This document shows, piece by piece, positions 1-8,147 of a DNA stretch of 12,398 nucleotides. Under the pieces are notes generated by a model. It saw only the letters and a program-made list of their open reading frames with translations, was not told where the DNA came from and did no database searches. The DNA comes from Bacteroides sp. (GTDB lineage: Bacteria; Bacteroidota; Bacteroidia; Bacteroidales; Bacteroidaceae): NCBI GenBank assembly GCA_021204375.1, contig JAJPZL010000231.1, positions 1-12,398 of the forward strand, in the 5' to 3' direction. The position numbers were made by a program, and so were the translations under genes. The number at the start of each line of letters is the position of its first letter. Positions within the stretch are counted from its first letter, which is position 1.

Positions 1-39
1 GTTCATTTTCCAGTTACCTGCAACAATGTTTTTTCTCAT
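1..39 (-). CDS. tpiA: Triosephosphate isomerase, N-terminal 13 codons only (partial)
   Basis: Read on the minus strand from an ATG at 39-37, the window edge encodes MRKNIVAGNWKMN. This is the strongly conserved beginning of triosephosphate isomerase, including the N-W-K-M-N segment whose Asn and Lys are substrate-binding residues in the family. The enzyme interconverts dihydroxyacetone phosphate and glyceraldehyde 3-phosphate in glycolysis. The gene runs off the left edge, so everything after codon 13 is unseen. It lies 29 bp downstream of the DoxX gene on the same strand, in an A/T-rich gap with no visible terminator, so it is probably co-transcribed with the DUF1599 and DoxX genes. The identification rests on a short but very characteristic sequence. 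Confidence 0.85.
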   Translation of the reverse strand, partial: MRKNIVAGNWKMN

Positions 40-68
40 TTTGTTTCTGTTTTAAAGGATTAAATAAA

Positions 69-1340
69 TTATTTTTTTCTTTTTAACCACAAGCGGTCTA
101 TACCTAACACAACGAATAACGGCAGAAAGAACCAAAGGATAATTCTGCCTATCGTATTCACATTATTTATCTCTTTTATCCTGCCCAACTCAAGGTTTTC
201 CAGGCGATCCGAAAGCGCATATTCATCAGGCACTTCGGTATAATTCCACTTATTCAGGATCACTCCTTCTTTCAGCAGCAGTAATCCGGGATTGGCCCGT
301 ATAATGGTTTTCAGTGTAATATCGTCTGTAAAAGTAAACGGATATTCGGCACCGGTACGCTCTCTCCAGTTCTCAATCTCTTCGTCTGAGGAGGAGGTCA
401 GGCAATAAAAAGCATATCCGTTCTCCACACTGTAATCAAAGATCTCATTGATCAGGTCAATATTTGCGTCGTCTGCCTTTTCCAGGCGATGAGCAATAAG
501 CAGAAATGTATAACCGGGATCACTCAATACCTCTTCTGTGATATCCTCTCCCTCCTCCTGCGTAACAATGGAAAAATCGTGAATAGAGGGTTCATATCCT
601 TTTTGAACCAGCACAGAACGGGCTTCTACAAAAGTCCAGGTGCTATCCGGATAATTCTCCAGGGTAAACTCTTGTTTTACTCCATCCTTTTCCAGGATAA
701 AACGACTTTCATACCGGTTAGGCACCGCACCTTCGGGAATACTCATTCCCTCCGGAATACTGTTCCCAATGCGATAAGGCCGGAAATCCAGCACCGGCAA
801 CCGGTTCAGGCAATAGCCTGTAATAGCAAAAATAAAGAATATAGTATAAATAGCTACAATCCACTGTGATTTCTCACTAATCACCGGGAAAAGAAGCCGC
901 CTCCACTTAAATACGCTTACAGCAGCGATCAGTAACCCTATATTTTTCCAGAATGTCTGCCAGTTGGTAATCACCCAGGCATCTCCAAAACAACCACAGT
1001 CAGAGATCGGATTCTCCAGAGCCAGATAAAAAGTGAGAGGAGTCATCAGGCACATGATTACCAGGATAAAATAGGTACTGATCTTGCGACGGATACCCAG
1101 TGTCAGCCATACTCCCAGGACGAACTCTACGACTCCCTGCAAAATAGCGGCCAGGAGTGGAATAAAAGCAGGAACATAAGCAGCCAGATTGAATGCTTCC
1201 AGATAGTCCTCTATTTTATACTGACTTCCAAGGGGATCGACTGCTTTGACAAATCCTGAAAAGATAAAAACCATTCCCAGGACAAGGCGACACAAAGTGG
1301 TCCAGAAAACAAGTGCTTTATGTAGATGTTTATTCTCCAA
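69..1340 (-). CDS. DoxX/MauE-like membrane protein with thioredoxin-like C-terminal domain
   Basis: This 423-residue inner-membrane protein starts with a DoxX-type module. Hydrophobic segments lie at about residues 10-30, 58-82, 88-106, 132-148 and 159-177, and a Cys pair sits in DCGCFGD (114-120), a motif typical of the MauE/DoxX group that is linked to thiol redox chemistry. A soluble part (about 180-395) follows. Its YTFLLIAH strand (277-284) and RANPGLLLLKEG stretch (348-359) resemble a thioredoxin-like fold, but there is no CXXC. A last membrane segment lies at about 398-416, ending in RLWLKRKK. The start is TTG (1340-1338), because an in-frame TAA at 1352-1350 closes the frame upstream and the next ATG (codon 23) would cut off half of the first membrane segment. 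The gene overlaps the DUF1599 gene by 11 bp, which suggests translational coupling. The exact function is unknown; a role in envelope redox is inferred. Confidence 0.8.
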   Translation of the reverse strand: MENKHLHKALVFWTTLCRLVLGMVFIFSGFVKAVDPLGSQYKIEDYLEAFNLAAYVPAFIPLLAAILQGVVEFVLGVWLTLGIRRKISTYFILVIMCLMTPLTFYLALENPISDCGCFGDAWVITNWQTFWKNIGLLIAAVSVFKWRRLLFPVISEKSQWIVAIYTIFFIFAITGYCLNRLPVLDFRPYRIGNSIPEGMSIPEGAVPNRYESRFILEKDGVKQEFTLENYPDSTWTFVEARSVLVQKGYEPSIHDFSIVTQEEGEDITEEVLSDPGYTFLLIAHRLEKADDANIDLINEIFDYSVENGYAFYCLTSSSDEEIENWRERTGAEYPFTFTDDITLKTIIRANPGLLLLKEGVILNKWNYTEVPDEYALSDRLENLELGRIKEINNVNTIGRIILWFFLPLFVVLGIDRLWLKRKK

Positions 1341-1872
1341 ACTCCAGTTTTATGAGTGCAAATACCGAGTAATTGATCATATCCATATAATTGGCATCAA
1401 TCCCTTCAGATACCAGTGTATTACCAGCAAGCGACTCGATCTGTTTGGTGCGATAAATTTTCATCAGGATAAGATCTGTATAGGAACTGATGCGCATAGA
1501 ACGCCAGGCTTCATCATAATCATGATTTTTGGCCAGCATCAGGGTTAAAGCCTCCTGCGCATATTTATCGTACAAAGAAAGTGCCTTCTCCTTGGTAATA
1601 TCAGCAATCTCCCCATATCCAAGTTCCAATTGAATAAGGCCTATGATACCATAGTTGACGATGGCAATAAATTCCGAACGGATGCCCTCATCGACCAGCG
1701 AAACTCCCTTTACCTCAATACTGCGGATACGATTTGCTTTAATAAATATCTGATCAGTAACTGAAACAGGGCGTAGGATACGCCAGGCAGGACCATAATC
1801 ATGCAACTTTTTGGCAAATAAATCGCGGCAAATGGCTATCGCATGTTCGAATTGCTGTTTGGTATCTTTCAT
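1330..1872 (-). CDS. DUF1599 domain protein with internal duplication
   Basis: This 180-residue soluble protein has no signal peptide or membrane segment. It is built from two copies of one module. Copy 1 (about 24-87) contains HDYGPAW, SVTDQIFIKANRI, LVDEGI and IVNYGIIGLIQLELG. Copy 2 (about 117-179) contains HDYDEAW, SYTDLILMKIYRT, LVSEGI and MINYSVFALIKLEFG. This is the DUF1599 family, also called, as I recall, nucleotide modification associated domain 1. Its biochemical role is not established. The conserved H-D-Y, T-D and N-Y positions recur 93-94 residues apart. I chose the ATG at 1872. The longer frame begins with a TTG at 1893 that lies inside the -7 promoter box (1891-1898), so it is probably not transcribed. 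It is the first gene of an apparent DUF1599–DoxX–tpiA operon. Confidence 0.82.
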   Translation of the reverse strand: MKDTKQQFEHAIAICRDLFAKKLHDYGPAWRILRPVSVTDQIFIKANRIRSIEVKGVSLVDEGIRSEFIAIVNYGIIGLIQLELGYGEIADITKEKALSLYDKYAQEALTLMLAKNHDYDEAWRSMRISSYTDLILMKIYRTKQIESLAGNTLVSEGIDANYMDMINYSVFALIKLEFGE

Positions 1873-1890
1873 TTCGTTATAAATAGAGCA

Positions 1891-1898
1891 CAAAGGTA
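1891..1898 (-). promoter_or_regulatory. Candidate -7 box (TACCTTTG) for the DUF1599–DoxX–tpiA operon
   Basis: The minus strand reads TACCTTTG, an exact match to the Bacteroides sigma-ABfr -7 consensus TAnnTTTG. It ends 18 bp before the chosen ATG at 1872, which predicts a very short leader of roughly 10-15 nt. No convincing TTTG element is visible at -33. It follows directly after the terminator of the preceding gene, as expected for an independent transcription unit. Confidence 0.6.
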
Positions 1899-1910
1899 AG
1901 AATAATTACA

Positions 1911-1956
1911 CAGAAAAGAAAAGAGGGTACTTTAAAATAATTTAAAGTACCCTCTT
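1911..1956 (-). terminator. Intrinsic terminator after the M23 peptidase gene
   Basis: A perfect 16-bp inverted repeat has its arms at 1921-1936 (AAGAGGGTACTTTAAA) and 1941-1956, with a 4-nt loop. Read on the minus strand, the stem is followed by TTCTTTTCTG (1920-1911), a pyrimidine/U-rich tract. It begins 23 bp after the M23 stop codon and lies just upstream of the DUF1599 promoter box, so it separates the two units. The opposite strand also has T-rich sequence after the hairpin, but no plus-strand gene ends here. Confidence 0.85.
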
Positions 1957-1979
1957 CCTTTATTTATAATCTAATTCTT

Positions 1980-2858
1980 TTACGAACAACGTAATACCTG
2001 CCCCACCCTGAGTACAGTGGTTTTACTGATCCTGTTAAGCTGGCAGAGTTTATTTATGGTTGTACCACGCTGTTTGGCAATTTTGGATAATGTATCCCCT
2101 TTCTGTACTTTATGGTAACGGATAGTACCATTCTGAGCCAAAGCCATGGTACCAGAAGAGACCGAAGTACTCCTTCCGCCCGTTTTGCGGTAGGTATAGT
2201 AATCTGCTACAATATCCTGGTTCGGGAAGTCAAACATAAAAGCAGGATTGATGGCAACACCCATGAAACGGGTTTCAAAGTGAAGGTGAGAACCGGTGGA
2301 ACGTCCTGTATTTCCTCCCAGACCGATCGGCTGTCCCGATTGTATATACTCATTCTCTTTTACCAAATGTTTGGAAAGATGACCGTAGATAGTTTCCAGC
2401 CCGTTATCGTGACGAATTACGACATAATTACCATATCCGCGACGCTCGAAGCTTACGATACGTATTCTTCCGTCAAAAGCCGCATAAATAGTATCACCTA
2501 TATGTACTTTAATATCAATTCCATTGTGCATTCTTCTCCAACGGGGTCCAAACGGTGAAGTTACACGCGTATTGGTGGTCGGCATACTGAAACCTGTCAG
2601 GTCTATCTTGTATGATTCGGGAATATTGAGTTTTTGCCCTGCCAGACTAACACTTTTGTTACTCCATTCAGGATAAAGGCTATATGCGGGATATTCAGCC
2701 TGTTCGGCTTTAATTTGTTTTTGTAACGCTAATGAATCAACGCTCTTTACTTTCTTATCGATCGGTGCCTGCCGGGCTATAAGATCCTGCGAATAAGAAT
2801 TCAGACTCACCAATGCAACCGCTCCTAACGCTACTTTCTTAATCCAGTTAAATTCCAT
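1980..2858 (-). CDS. Secreted M23 metallopeptidase with C-terminal LysM domain
   Basis: This 292-residue exported protein is a probable peptidoglycan endopeptidase or an activator of cell-wall hydrolysis. An N-terminal signal peptide is visible (Lys at 7-8, hydrophobic stretch 9-19, probable end near SYSQ, about 21-24). The peptidase M23 domain runs from about 98 to 205. Its zinc ligands are H111 and D115 in HNGID and H193 in GSHLHFE, with H160 (YGH) and H191 as catalytic histidines. All motifs are intact, so enzymatic activity is expected. A linker leads to a LysM domain (about 248-292, HKVQKGDTLSKIAKQRG and LCQLNRI), which binds glycan chains. It starts 16 bp after ndk ends, on the same strand, and is followed by a strong terminator, so ndk and this gene probably form one unit. 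The family resembles NlpD/EnvC-like proteins, but its partner is unknown. Confidence 0.92.
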   Translation of the reverse strand: MEFNWIKKVALGAVALVSLNSYSQDLIARQAPIDKKVKSVDSLALQKQIKAEQAEYPAYSLYPEWSNKSVSLAGQKLNIPESYKIDLTGFSMPTTNTRVTSPFGPRWRRMHNGIDIKVHIGDTIYAAFDGRIRIVSFERRGYGNYVVIRHDNGLETIYGHLSKHLVKENEYIQSGQPIGLGGNTGRSTGSHLHFETRFMGVAINPAFMFDFPNQDIVADYYTYRKTGGRSTSVSSGTMALAQNGTIRYHKVQKGDTLSKIAKQRGTTINKLCQLNRISKTTVLRVGQVLRCS

Positions 2859-2874
2859 TATCTAATTTTCCTAA

Positions 2875-3339
2875 TTAATACTCATCACAAGCATAGATAT
2901 ACGGGAAGGTAACCTGCTTGTATTCGAATAATTCTTCGGGTTTAAAAAATCTATTTAATTCTATGGCAGCTGTTTCCGGTGAATCAGAAGCATGTACTAT
3001 ATTCTCCTGATAACTCATACTATAGTCTCCACGTATAGTTCCCGGAGCTGCCAGCCGTCCGTTCGTCGGACCTGTCAATGTACGAACCGCCTGAATGGCA
3101 TCCACACCTTCCCAACAACATATTATCACAGGGGCAGTCATCATAGAATCCTTTACCCGCTGAAAAAAAGGTTTGGTGCTCAGATGTGAATAATGTTCAC
3201 TCAGAATTTCATCCGTTAATTGTATCATTTTCATGCCTGCAAGGCGTAAACCTTTGCGTTCAAAGCGATTAACAATTTCGCCTATAAGCCCACGCTGCAT
3301 TGTGCATGGTTTTAAAATAACCAGTGTTTTTTCTATCAT
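2875..3339 (-). CDS. ndk: Nucleoside diphosphate kinase
   Basis: This 154-residue cytoplasmic enzyme transfers the gamma-phosphate of ATP to nucleoside diphosphates through a phosphohistidine, balancing NTP and dNTP pools. The active-site His is H116 in NIVHASDS. The other family residues are also present: K10, Y50, R86, T92, R103 (GTIRGDYS) and N113, each offset by two from the human numbering. The usual K-P-D near the N-terminus is K-P-C here (KPCTMQRG), a variant I associate with Bacteroidota. The length is normal for the family. The start is the ATG at 3339, immediately before the family's first strand, EKTLVILKP. The gene follows a 200-bp gap and leads into the M23 peptidase gene 16 bp later. 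Confidence 0.97.
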   Translation of the reverse strand: MIEKTLVILKPCTMQRGLIGEIVNRFERKGLRLAGMKMIQLTDEILSEHYSHLSTKPFFQRVKDSMMTAPVIICCWEGVDAIQAVRTLTGPTNGRLAAPGTIRGDYSMSYQENIVHASDSPETAAIELNRFFKPEELFEYKQVTFPYIYACDEY

Positions 3340-3539
3340 GATACAAGTAAGGTTTTTTAGAAATTCGCTTAAAGATAGGAAAAAACTTTGATACGAAGCA
3401 TACTTTATTAACTATTTTTCAGAGATATGCCGTGAACATTCCAGAAGAAAATCCCCTCAACAGAAGATTACAGAAAAAGTTTACAAAAAATCATGTTTTA
3501 CAACACCTTACGCTCTTTATACACTTATTAAGTTAAATC
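3340..3539. other. A/T-rich gap between recG and ndk, with a weak candidate ndk -7 box
   Basis: This 200-bp stretch contains no ORF of note. On the minus strand, TATCTTTA at 3377-3370 matches the Bacteroides -7 consensus TAnnTTTG in all but the last base and lies 30 bp before the ndk ATG, so it is a weak ndk promoter candidate. I found no convincing hairpin followed by a U-tract after recG. Only T-rich runs around 3476-3490 (minus strand) could help end transcription. Confidence 0.35.
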
Positions 3540-5636
3540 TTAGCTGATGGATGCCCAGTTGACCTGAGTTTTGCGAAGAGATTTTAGTTGTTTCCACAGG
3601 AGTTCATTCTCCGGCTTTGATGCTTCAGGGTCGTCATTAATAACAGCTTGTGCCACTTCTCTGGCATACCCTAACAACTGTCCGTCCCTGGCCAGATTGG
3701 CAATTTTAAGATTAAAAGGAATTCCACTCTGCTGCGTTCCTTCTAGATCACCGGGTCCTCTTAATTTAAGGTCGGCCTCGGCAATTTTAAACCCATCGTT
3801 GGACTCAACCATGATCTGCAAACGTCTCCGGGTATCTTCGCTCAGCTTATAACTAGTGACCAGGATACAATAAGACTGGTCTGCCCCTCTGCCCACACGC
3901 CCCCGGAGCTGATGCAATTGCGAAAGACCAAAACGTTCTGCATTCTCTATCACCATGACAGAAGCATTGGGTACATTTACTCCTACTTCAATCACCGTGG
4001 TAGCGACCATAATATGGGCTTCTCCACTGATAAAACGTTGCATCTCCGCATCTTTTTCGGCAGCTTTCATTTTCCCGTGTACCTTACAAACCGTATAACC
4101 GGAAAATTCTTCGCAGATATGCTGATATCCCTCTTCCAGATTCTTCAGGTCAATCTTTTCGCTCTCCTGTATGAGGGGAAAAACAATATAGACCTGCCGA
4201 CCCTCTTCAATCTGCTTCCGGATAGAGTCATACAAGCTTTTACGCCGGTTGTCAAACTGATGTACCGTAACAATAGGTTTACGACCGGGCGGTAGTTCAT
4301 CAATGACCGATACTTCGAGATCTCCATACAGGGTCATTGCCAGTGTACGGGGAATTGGAGTAGCTGTCATGACCAATACATGCGGAGGATTAAAGTTCTT
4401 ACTCCAGAGCCGTGCCCGCTGGGCAACACCGAAGCGGTGCTGTTCATCAATCACCACCATACCCAGTTTAGCAAAGTTGACCGTATTCTCTAGTACGGCA
4501 TGGGTACCGATCAGGATATTTATTTCGCCGGTAAGTAAACCGGATAAAATAGATTCCCGCTGTTTCTTACGGGTGGATCCGGTTAGTAGTTCGATCCGGA
4601 TATTCATACTGAACAGAAGTTCTTTAATAGTCTCATAGTGCTGATTAGCCAGAATCTCCGTAGGAGCCATTAGACAAGCCTGATATCCATTATCCAATGC
4701 CATCAGCATACTCATCAGTGCCACCAGGGTTTTGCCACTCCCTACATCGCCCTGCAACAGGCGGTTCATTTGCCGGCCGCTACCTACATCATACCGGATC
4801 TCTTTGAGCACTCTTTTCTGGGTACCCGTTAATGAAAAGGGAAGATTGTTATGATAGAACTCATTAAAGTATTTACCGACATGCTCAAATACAAATCCCC
4901 GGTATTTGCGTTGCCTCTCTTGACTATAACGCAATATATTGAGCTGAATATAAAAAAGCTCTTCAAACTTCAGCCGTGTCTGGGCACGGCGCAACTCATC
5001 CGGATTTTTAGGAAAATGGATCGCACGAAGTGCCTCTGTAAGGGGCATCAGATGATTAGCGGCAATAATAGAGGGCGACAATGTTTCGGGAATTTCACCG
5101 GTTATCTGGTTAAAAAGAACGGATATAGCTTTCTGAATAAAGTTAGAATTCATATAGCTTCTCTTCATCCTCTCGGTAGCATGATAATGAGGCTGCAACC
5201 CCATAGAGGAGAGGGTAAGTTCCGAAGCATGATCAATCTCCGGATGAGCAATATTAACACGACCATTAAACAGAGTCGGTTTTCCAAACACAATATACTC
5301 CTGCCTGGTATTGTATTTACCGGCGACGTATTTAATTCCCTGGAACCATACCAGATCGATCACTCCGGTTCCGTCACTGAAATGGGCTACCAGGCGGCGA
5401 CTCCGTCCCTCACCGACCGTTTCCATACTAAGAATGTGACCCTTCAGCTGAATGTAAGGCATATTCCCGTTAATCTCATGGACATAATAGAGACGGCTCC
5501 GGTCTACATATTTATAGGGAAAGTGATAAAGAAGATCATGGAGTGAATAGATTCCCAACTCCCTGTTCAATACACCGGCACGCTGAGGACCTATCCCCGG
5601 CAAAAACATGATATCTCTTGTTCTCAGATCAAACAT
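3540..5636 (-). CDS. recG: ATP-dependent DNA helicase RecG
   Basis: This 698-residue superfamily 2 helicase remodels stalled replication forks and branch-migrates Holliday junctions and D-loops. A helix-hairpin-helix-like PGIGP (13-17) and the wedge/OB-fold domain (about 55-135) come first. The helicase core follows with Walker A GDVGSGKT (296-303), Walker B DEQH (397-400), motif III TAT (424-426), the RecG hallmark ELPPGR (447-452), and motif [14 protein letters not shown] (573-584). The TRG translocation region includes [20 protein letters not shown] (619-638). All motifs are intact and the length matches the family (about 690). Its ATG overlaps the end of ispD by 8 bp, so it is probably translated by coupling as the last gene of the pdxJ operon. 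Confidence 0.98.
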   Translation of the reverse strand: MFDLRTRDIMFLPGIGPQRAGVLNRELGIYSLHDLLYHFPYKYVDRSRLYYVHEINGNMPYIQLKGHILSMETVGEGRSRRLVAHFSDGTGVIDLVWFQGIKYVAGKYNTRQEYIVFGKPTLFNGRVNIAHPEIDHASELTLSSMGLQPHYHATERMKRSYMNSNFIQKAISVLFNQITGEIPETLSPSIIAANHLMPLTEALRAIHFPKNPDELRRAQTRLKFEELFYIQLNILRYSQERQRKYRGFVFEHVGKYFNEFYHNNLPFSLTGTQKRVLKEIRYDVGSGRQMNRLLQGDVGSGKTLVALMSMLMALDNGYQACLMAPTEILANQHYETIKELLFSMNIRIELLTGSTRKKQRESILSGLLTGEINILIGTHAVLENTVNFAKLGMVVIDEQHRFGVAQRARLWSKNFNPPHVLVMTATPIPRTLAMTLYGDLEVSVIDELPPGRKPIVTVHQFDNRRKSLYDSIRKQIEEGRQVYIVFPLIQESEKIDLKNLEEGYQHICEEFSGYTVCKVHGKMKAAEKDAEMQRFISGEAHIMVATTVIEVGVNVPNASVMVIENAERFGLSQLHQLRGRVGRGADQSYCILVTSYKLSEDTRRRLQIMVESNDGFKIAEADLKLRGPGDLEGTQQSGIPFNLKIANLARDGQLLGYAREVAQAVINDDPEASKPENELLWKQLKSLRKTQVNWASIS

Positions 5637-6297
5637 TCAGTAATATCTCAGCCAGTTTTAAATCAAAGGGAGTCGTTATTTTTATATTTTCCCGGTTTCC
5701 CTCTACCAGGTGAACAGTTTTTCCGGCAGCTTCTACTACCGAAGCATCATCGGTAAAACAATCCATAAATTCTCTATTATAGCATCTTTTCAACACAGGC
5801 ACCGAAAAGGCCTGTGGAGTCTGTACTAGCTTATAACAGCTTCTGTCTACTGTAATACTGGCAGAAGGATCAACCCGGCGTAAAGTCTCTACAATATCGG
5901 TCACCGGAATTGCTGCCTCATAGTGTGCGGCTGCTTCATAACACCGGGCAATTACCTCCTGCGAAACAAAAGGCCTTACTCCATCGTGTACGGCAACCAA
6001 CCCTTCATCATCTGCTATCAATACTAATCCGTTGCGTACAGAGTGAAAACGGGTTTCGCCTCCCGGCGCGATCCGGTGAGGAATAGTCAGATCATACTCC
6101 CGGCAAAGTTCTGTCCAGTAGGCATGATGCTCCGGAGGCAGGACCAGGATGATCTCTATCTCCGGATCATAGGTATAGAAAGCATTCAGGGTATGCATCA
6201 GCACCGGTTTACCTCCTACCGGGATAAACTGTTTGGGAAGATCCCCTCCCATACGCAGCCCCTTCCCGCCTGCAACAATTACCACATATTTCCGCAT
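5629..6297 (-). CDS. ispD: 2-C-methyl-D-erythritol 4-phosphate cytidylyltransferase
   Basis: This 222-residue enzyme joins CTP and 2-C-methyl-D-erythritol 4-phosphate to give CDP-methylerythritol in the MEP route to isoprenoids. The nucleotide-binding loop [17 protein letters not shown] (8-24) carries R15 and K22, equivalent to the catalytic R20 and K27 of the E. coli enzyme. VHDGVRPF (103-110), TDDAS (182-186) and [11 protein letters not shown] (203-213, with K206) are also present. It is slightly shorter than the E. coli protein (236) but complete. The ATG at 6297 directly precedes the first beta strand. It lies 9 bp after the DJ-1 family gene and overlaps recG by 8 bp. Confidence 0.97.
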   Translation of the reverse strand: MRKYVVIVAGGKGLRMGGDLPKQFIPVGGKPVLMHTLNAFYTYDPEIEIILVLPPEHHAYWTELCREYDLTIPHRIAPGGETRFHSVRNGLVLIADDEGLVAVHDGVRPFVSQEVIARCYEAAAHYEAAIPVTDIVETLRRVDPSASITVDRSCYKLVQTPQAFSVPVLKRCYNREFMDCFTDDASVVEAAGKTVHLVEGNRENIKITTPFDLKLAEILLNV

Positions 6298-6306
6298 CCG
6301 GAGAGA

Positions 6307-6858
6307 TCAGGGTTTCAGGCACAAACTTGCCGCGACTTCAGCAGCCTTCTCTTCACTCACCAGTGTAGCAACGATCATCAATGCAAAATCAACTGCCGCT
6401 GCCGGAGCTTTACCGGTAACGATCAGTCCATCTTTTACTGCATATTGATCCACTATCTCTGCACCTTCCAGATACTCTTCAAATCCCGGATAGCAGATGG
6501 CTTTTTTACCTTTCAGTAATCCCAGCTTACCCAGTACCATCGGAGCGGCACAGATAGCTGCTACGACCTTACCTTCACCCAGGGTTTGCAGCACCCTCTT
6601 CTTCACTCCTTCATGCTTATCCAGATTATCTGCTCCCGGCCATCCTCCGGGAAGGATAAGGGCCAGCAGATCTTCAAACTGAGTCTGCTCAAAAGTAGTA
6701 TCTGCTATTACCGGTATCCCGTGGACACCCGTAGCCACTTCTGTTCCGGTAACCGACACGGTTCTTACATCCAGTTCTGCTCTTCTGAGGATATCCACAG
6801 TAGCCAATGCTTCAATCTCTTCAAATCCGTCTGCTAAAAATAGATAAACTGTTTTCAT
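6307..6858 (-). CDS. DJ-1/PfpI (YajL-like) family protein
   Basis: This 183-residue cytoplasmic protein belongs to the DJ-1/PfpI superfamily and is closest in appearance to the DJ-1/YajL branch. It has the acidic residue in ADGFEEIEA (E14), the LPGG loop (69-72), and the nucleophile-elbow cysteine C103 in AAICAAP. The conserved Glu and Cys together form the oxidation-sensitive site known in DJ-1. Family members are linked to oxidative stress, chaperone activity and glyoxal metabolism, and the exact activity of this one cannot be read from sequence. It sits 14 bp after tonB and 9 bp before ispD in the operon. Confidence 0.92.
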   Translation of the reverse strand: MKTVYLFLADGFEEIEALATVDILRRAELDVRTVSVTGTEVATGVHGIPVIADTTFEQTQFEDLLALILPGGWPGADNLDKHEGVKKRVLQTLGEGKVVAAICAAPMVLGKLGLLKGKKAICYPGFEEYLEGAEIVDQYAVKDGLIVTGKAPAAAVDFALMIVATLVSEEKAAEVAASLCLKP

Positions 6859-6872
6859 AAGCCTAAAGGTAT

Positions 6873-7715
6873 TTATCGTAGATTAAAATAATATGTGATC
6901 GTTCCGGTCTGATTATTCACGCCCGAAACCTGATTAAACCTTGCTTTCTTTGCTGCATCTTCGGCAGCTTTCCGTAAAGTGGGATTTACCGTATTGGTCT
7001 CCCGGTTGATAGCTGTAGCAATGACCTCTCCTGCCGGATTTACCGTAATGGTCACTACCACTTTACCTTCATCCTGTACATTATAAACGGGTCTTGGTAG
7101 GCCACAGGGGCCCAGTGAACGGCCTCCCAGGTCAAAGATACCATAACCCGGACTTCCGGTGCTGTTTCCGGTATTGGAGTTTCCCTGCGGACTTCCTTCC
7201 ACACCGGTTCCCTCTGCCGAATTTCCACGATTATCCATCTGGGCTCCTTTCCCAAAAGCACCTGCCACCTGTCGGGCAGCCGCTTCGGCAGCGGCCCTCC
7301 TTTGCGCCTCCGCAGTAGCTTCCGCTGCTTTACGGGCCTCTTCTGTCTTTTCTGCTTTGCTCTTCTCCTCCGGTTTGAGTTCCGGACGCTTTGGCTGGGT
7401 CTCTGTTTTCGAGGTGATCACTACGCTCTCCTCTTCAGCCTGCGTAATAAGTTCCTGTTCCACAGGTTCGGGTACAGAAGGAGTGGCAGCCGATGCGGCA
7501 GGGAGTTCCTGTGCAAGGATATCCACATCCACCATCGTATTAGGATCATACGTACCCCGTGAGGCAACTACCTCTCCCATCATTACCTCTACCCCACTCT
7601 CTTCCAGTTTTTCCGGACGGGTGAAAGTAACGATAAGTAGTAACAGGACCACTCCTGCGTGCAGAAGCAGGGTACCTCCCAGTGCTATAGATTCTCGCTT
7701 TTTACGTTCGGTCAT
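6873..7715 (-). CDS. tonB: TonB family energy-transducing protein
   Basis: This 280-residue inner-membrane-anchored protein carries energy from ExbB/ExbD to outer-membrane TonB-dependent transporters. A short basic N-terminus (TERKKRES) precedes one membrane helix (about 10-31). A long periplasmic spacer follows. It has a modest Pro/Lys/Glu part (about 80-120), an Ala/Glu/Arg-rich and probably helical part (about 120-150), and a Gly/Asn/Ser-rich part (about 155-200). The C-terminal TonB/TolA-type domain begins near PRPVYNVQDEGKVVVTITV (208-226) and ends YYFNLR. The spacer is less Pro-rich than in E. coli TonB, and the helical part recalls TolA, so a TolA-like role with ExbB/ExbD acting as TolQ/TolR cannot be ruled out. 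It lies 9 bp after exbD. Confidence 0.88.
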   Translation of the reverse strand: MTERKKRESIALGGTLLLHAGVVLLLLIVTFTRPEKLEESGVEVMMGEVVASRGTYDPNTMVDVDILAQELPAASAATPSVPEPVEQELITQAEEESVVITSKTETQPKRPELKPEEKSKAEKTEEARKAAEATAEAQRRAAAEAAARQVAGAFGKGAQMDNRGNSAEGTGVEGSPQGNSNTGNSTGSPGYGIFDLGGRSLGPCGLPRPVYNVQDEGKVVVTITVNPAGEVIATAINRETNTVNPTLRKAAEDAAKKARFNQVSGVNNQTGTITYYFNLR

Positions 7716-7724
7716 TCCTATCTG

Positions 7725-8141
7725 TTAATAGTTCTCGGGCGGGCGTGTAGCCAGCACCATTTTGAACTTATTCTCGTTGGCAATATTGAGTATCTTTACA
7801 ATCTCTCCGTAGGGAACTGTTTCGTCCGCATAGAGCGCTACATACATTTCCGGCTCTCTCTCCGCACAATCCTGCAGAAAGGGGGTAAGAGCGGCCAGAT
7901 CCAGACGCTGCTCCTTTTCATTACCAAAACCGCCATAATAGTTCAGCTCCTTGTCAATGATCACCCGGGTAAGCGGCTTGGCCGAAGTCTGCTGTTTCCC
8001 TTGAGGCAGCAATACTTTGATCGCATTAGGGGATACCAGCGTTGAGGTGATCATAAAAAAGATCAGAAGCAGAAAAATGAGGTCCGTCATGGACGCCATA
8101 CTAAAGGCCGGGGATAACTTTTGTCTCCTTTTCAGTGCCAT
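7725..8141 (-). CDS. exbD: ExbD/TolR family proton-channel subunit
   Basis: This 138-residue protein has one membrane helix (about 19-36) and a periplasmic domain, as in ExbD/TolR. The key acidic residue that carries protons is visible as D20 in SMTDLIFLLLIFFMI, equivalent to D25 of E. coli ExbD. Together with ExbB it uses the proton motive force to drive TonB. The length is typical. It lies 6 bp after exbB and 9 bp before tonB on the same strand, which fixes its partners. TolR is the main alternative name, since the two families cannot be separated with confidence by eye. Confidence 0.93.
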   Translation of the reverse strand: MALKRRQKLSPAFSMASMTDLIFLLLIFFMITSTLVSPNAIKVLLPQGKQQTSAKPLTRVIIDKELNYYGGFGNEKEQRLDLAALTPFLQDCAEREPEMYVALYADETVPYGEIVKILNIANENKFKMVLATRPPENY

Positions 8142-8147
8142 ATCCGC

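Noticed and set aside
4851..5546. 231-codon plus-strand frame opposite recG
   Set aside because: It is entirely antisense to intact recG, has no recognisable domain, and its composition is that of a mirrored coding frame.
7159..7728. 189-codon Ser/Ala-rich plus-strand frame opposite tonB
   Set aside because: Its composition mirrors the Ala/Glu/Gly-rich tonB spacer read backwards; there is no independent support.
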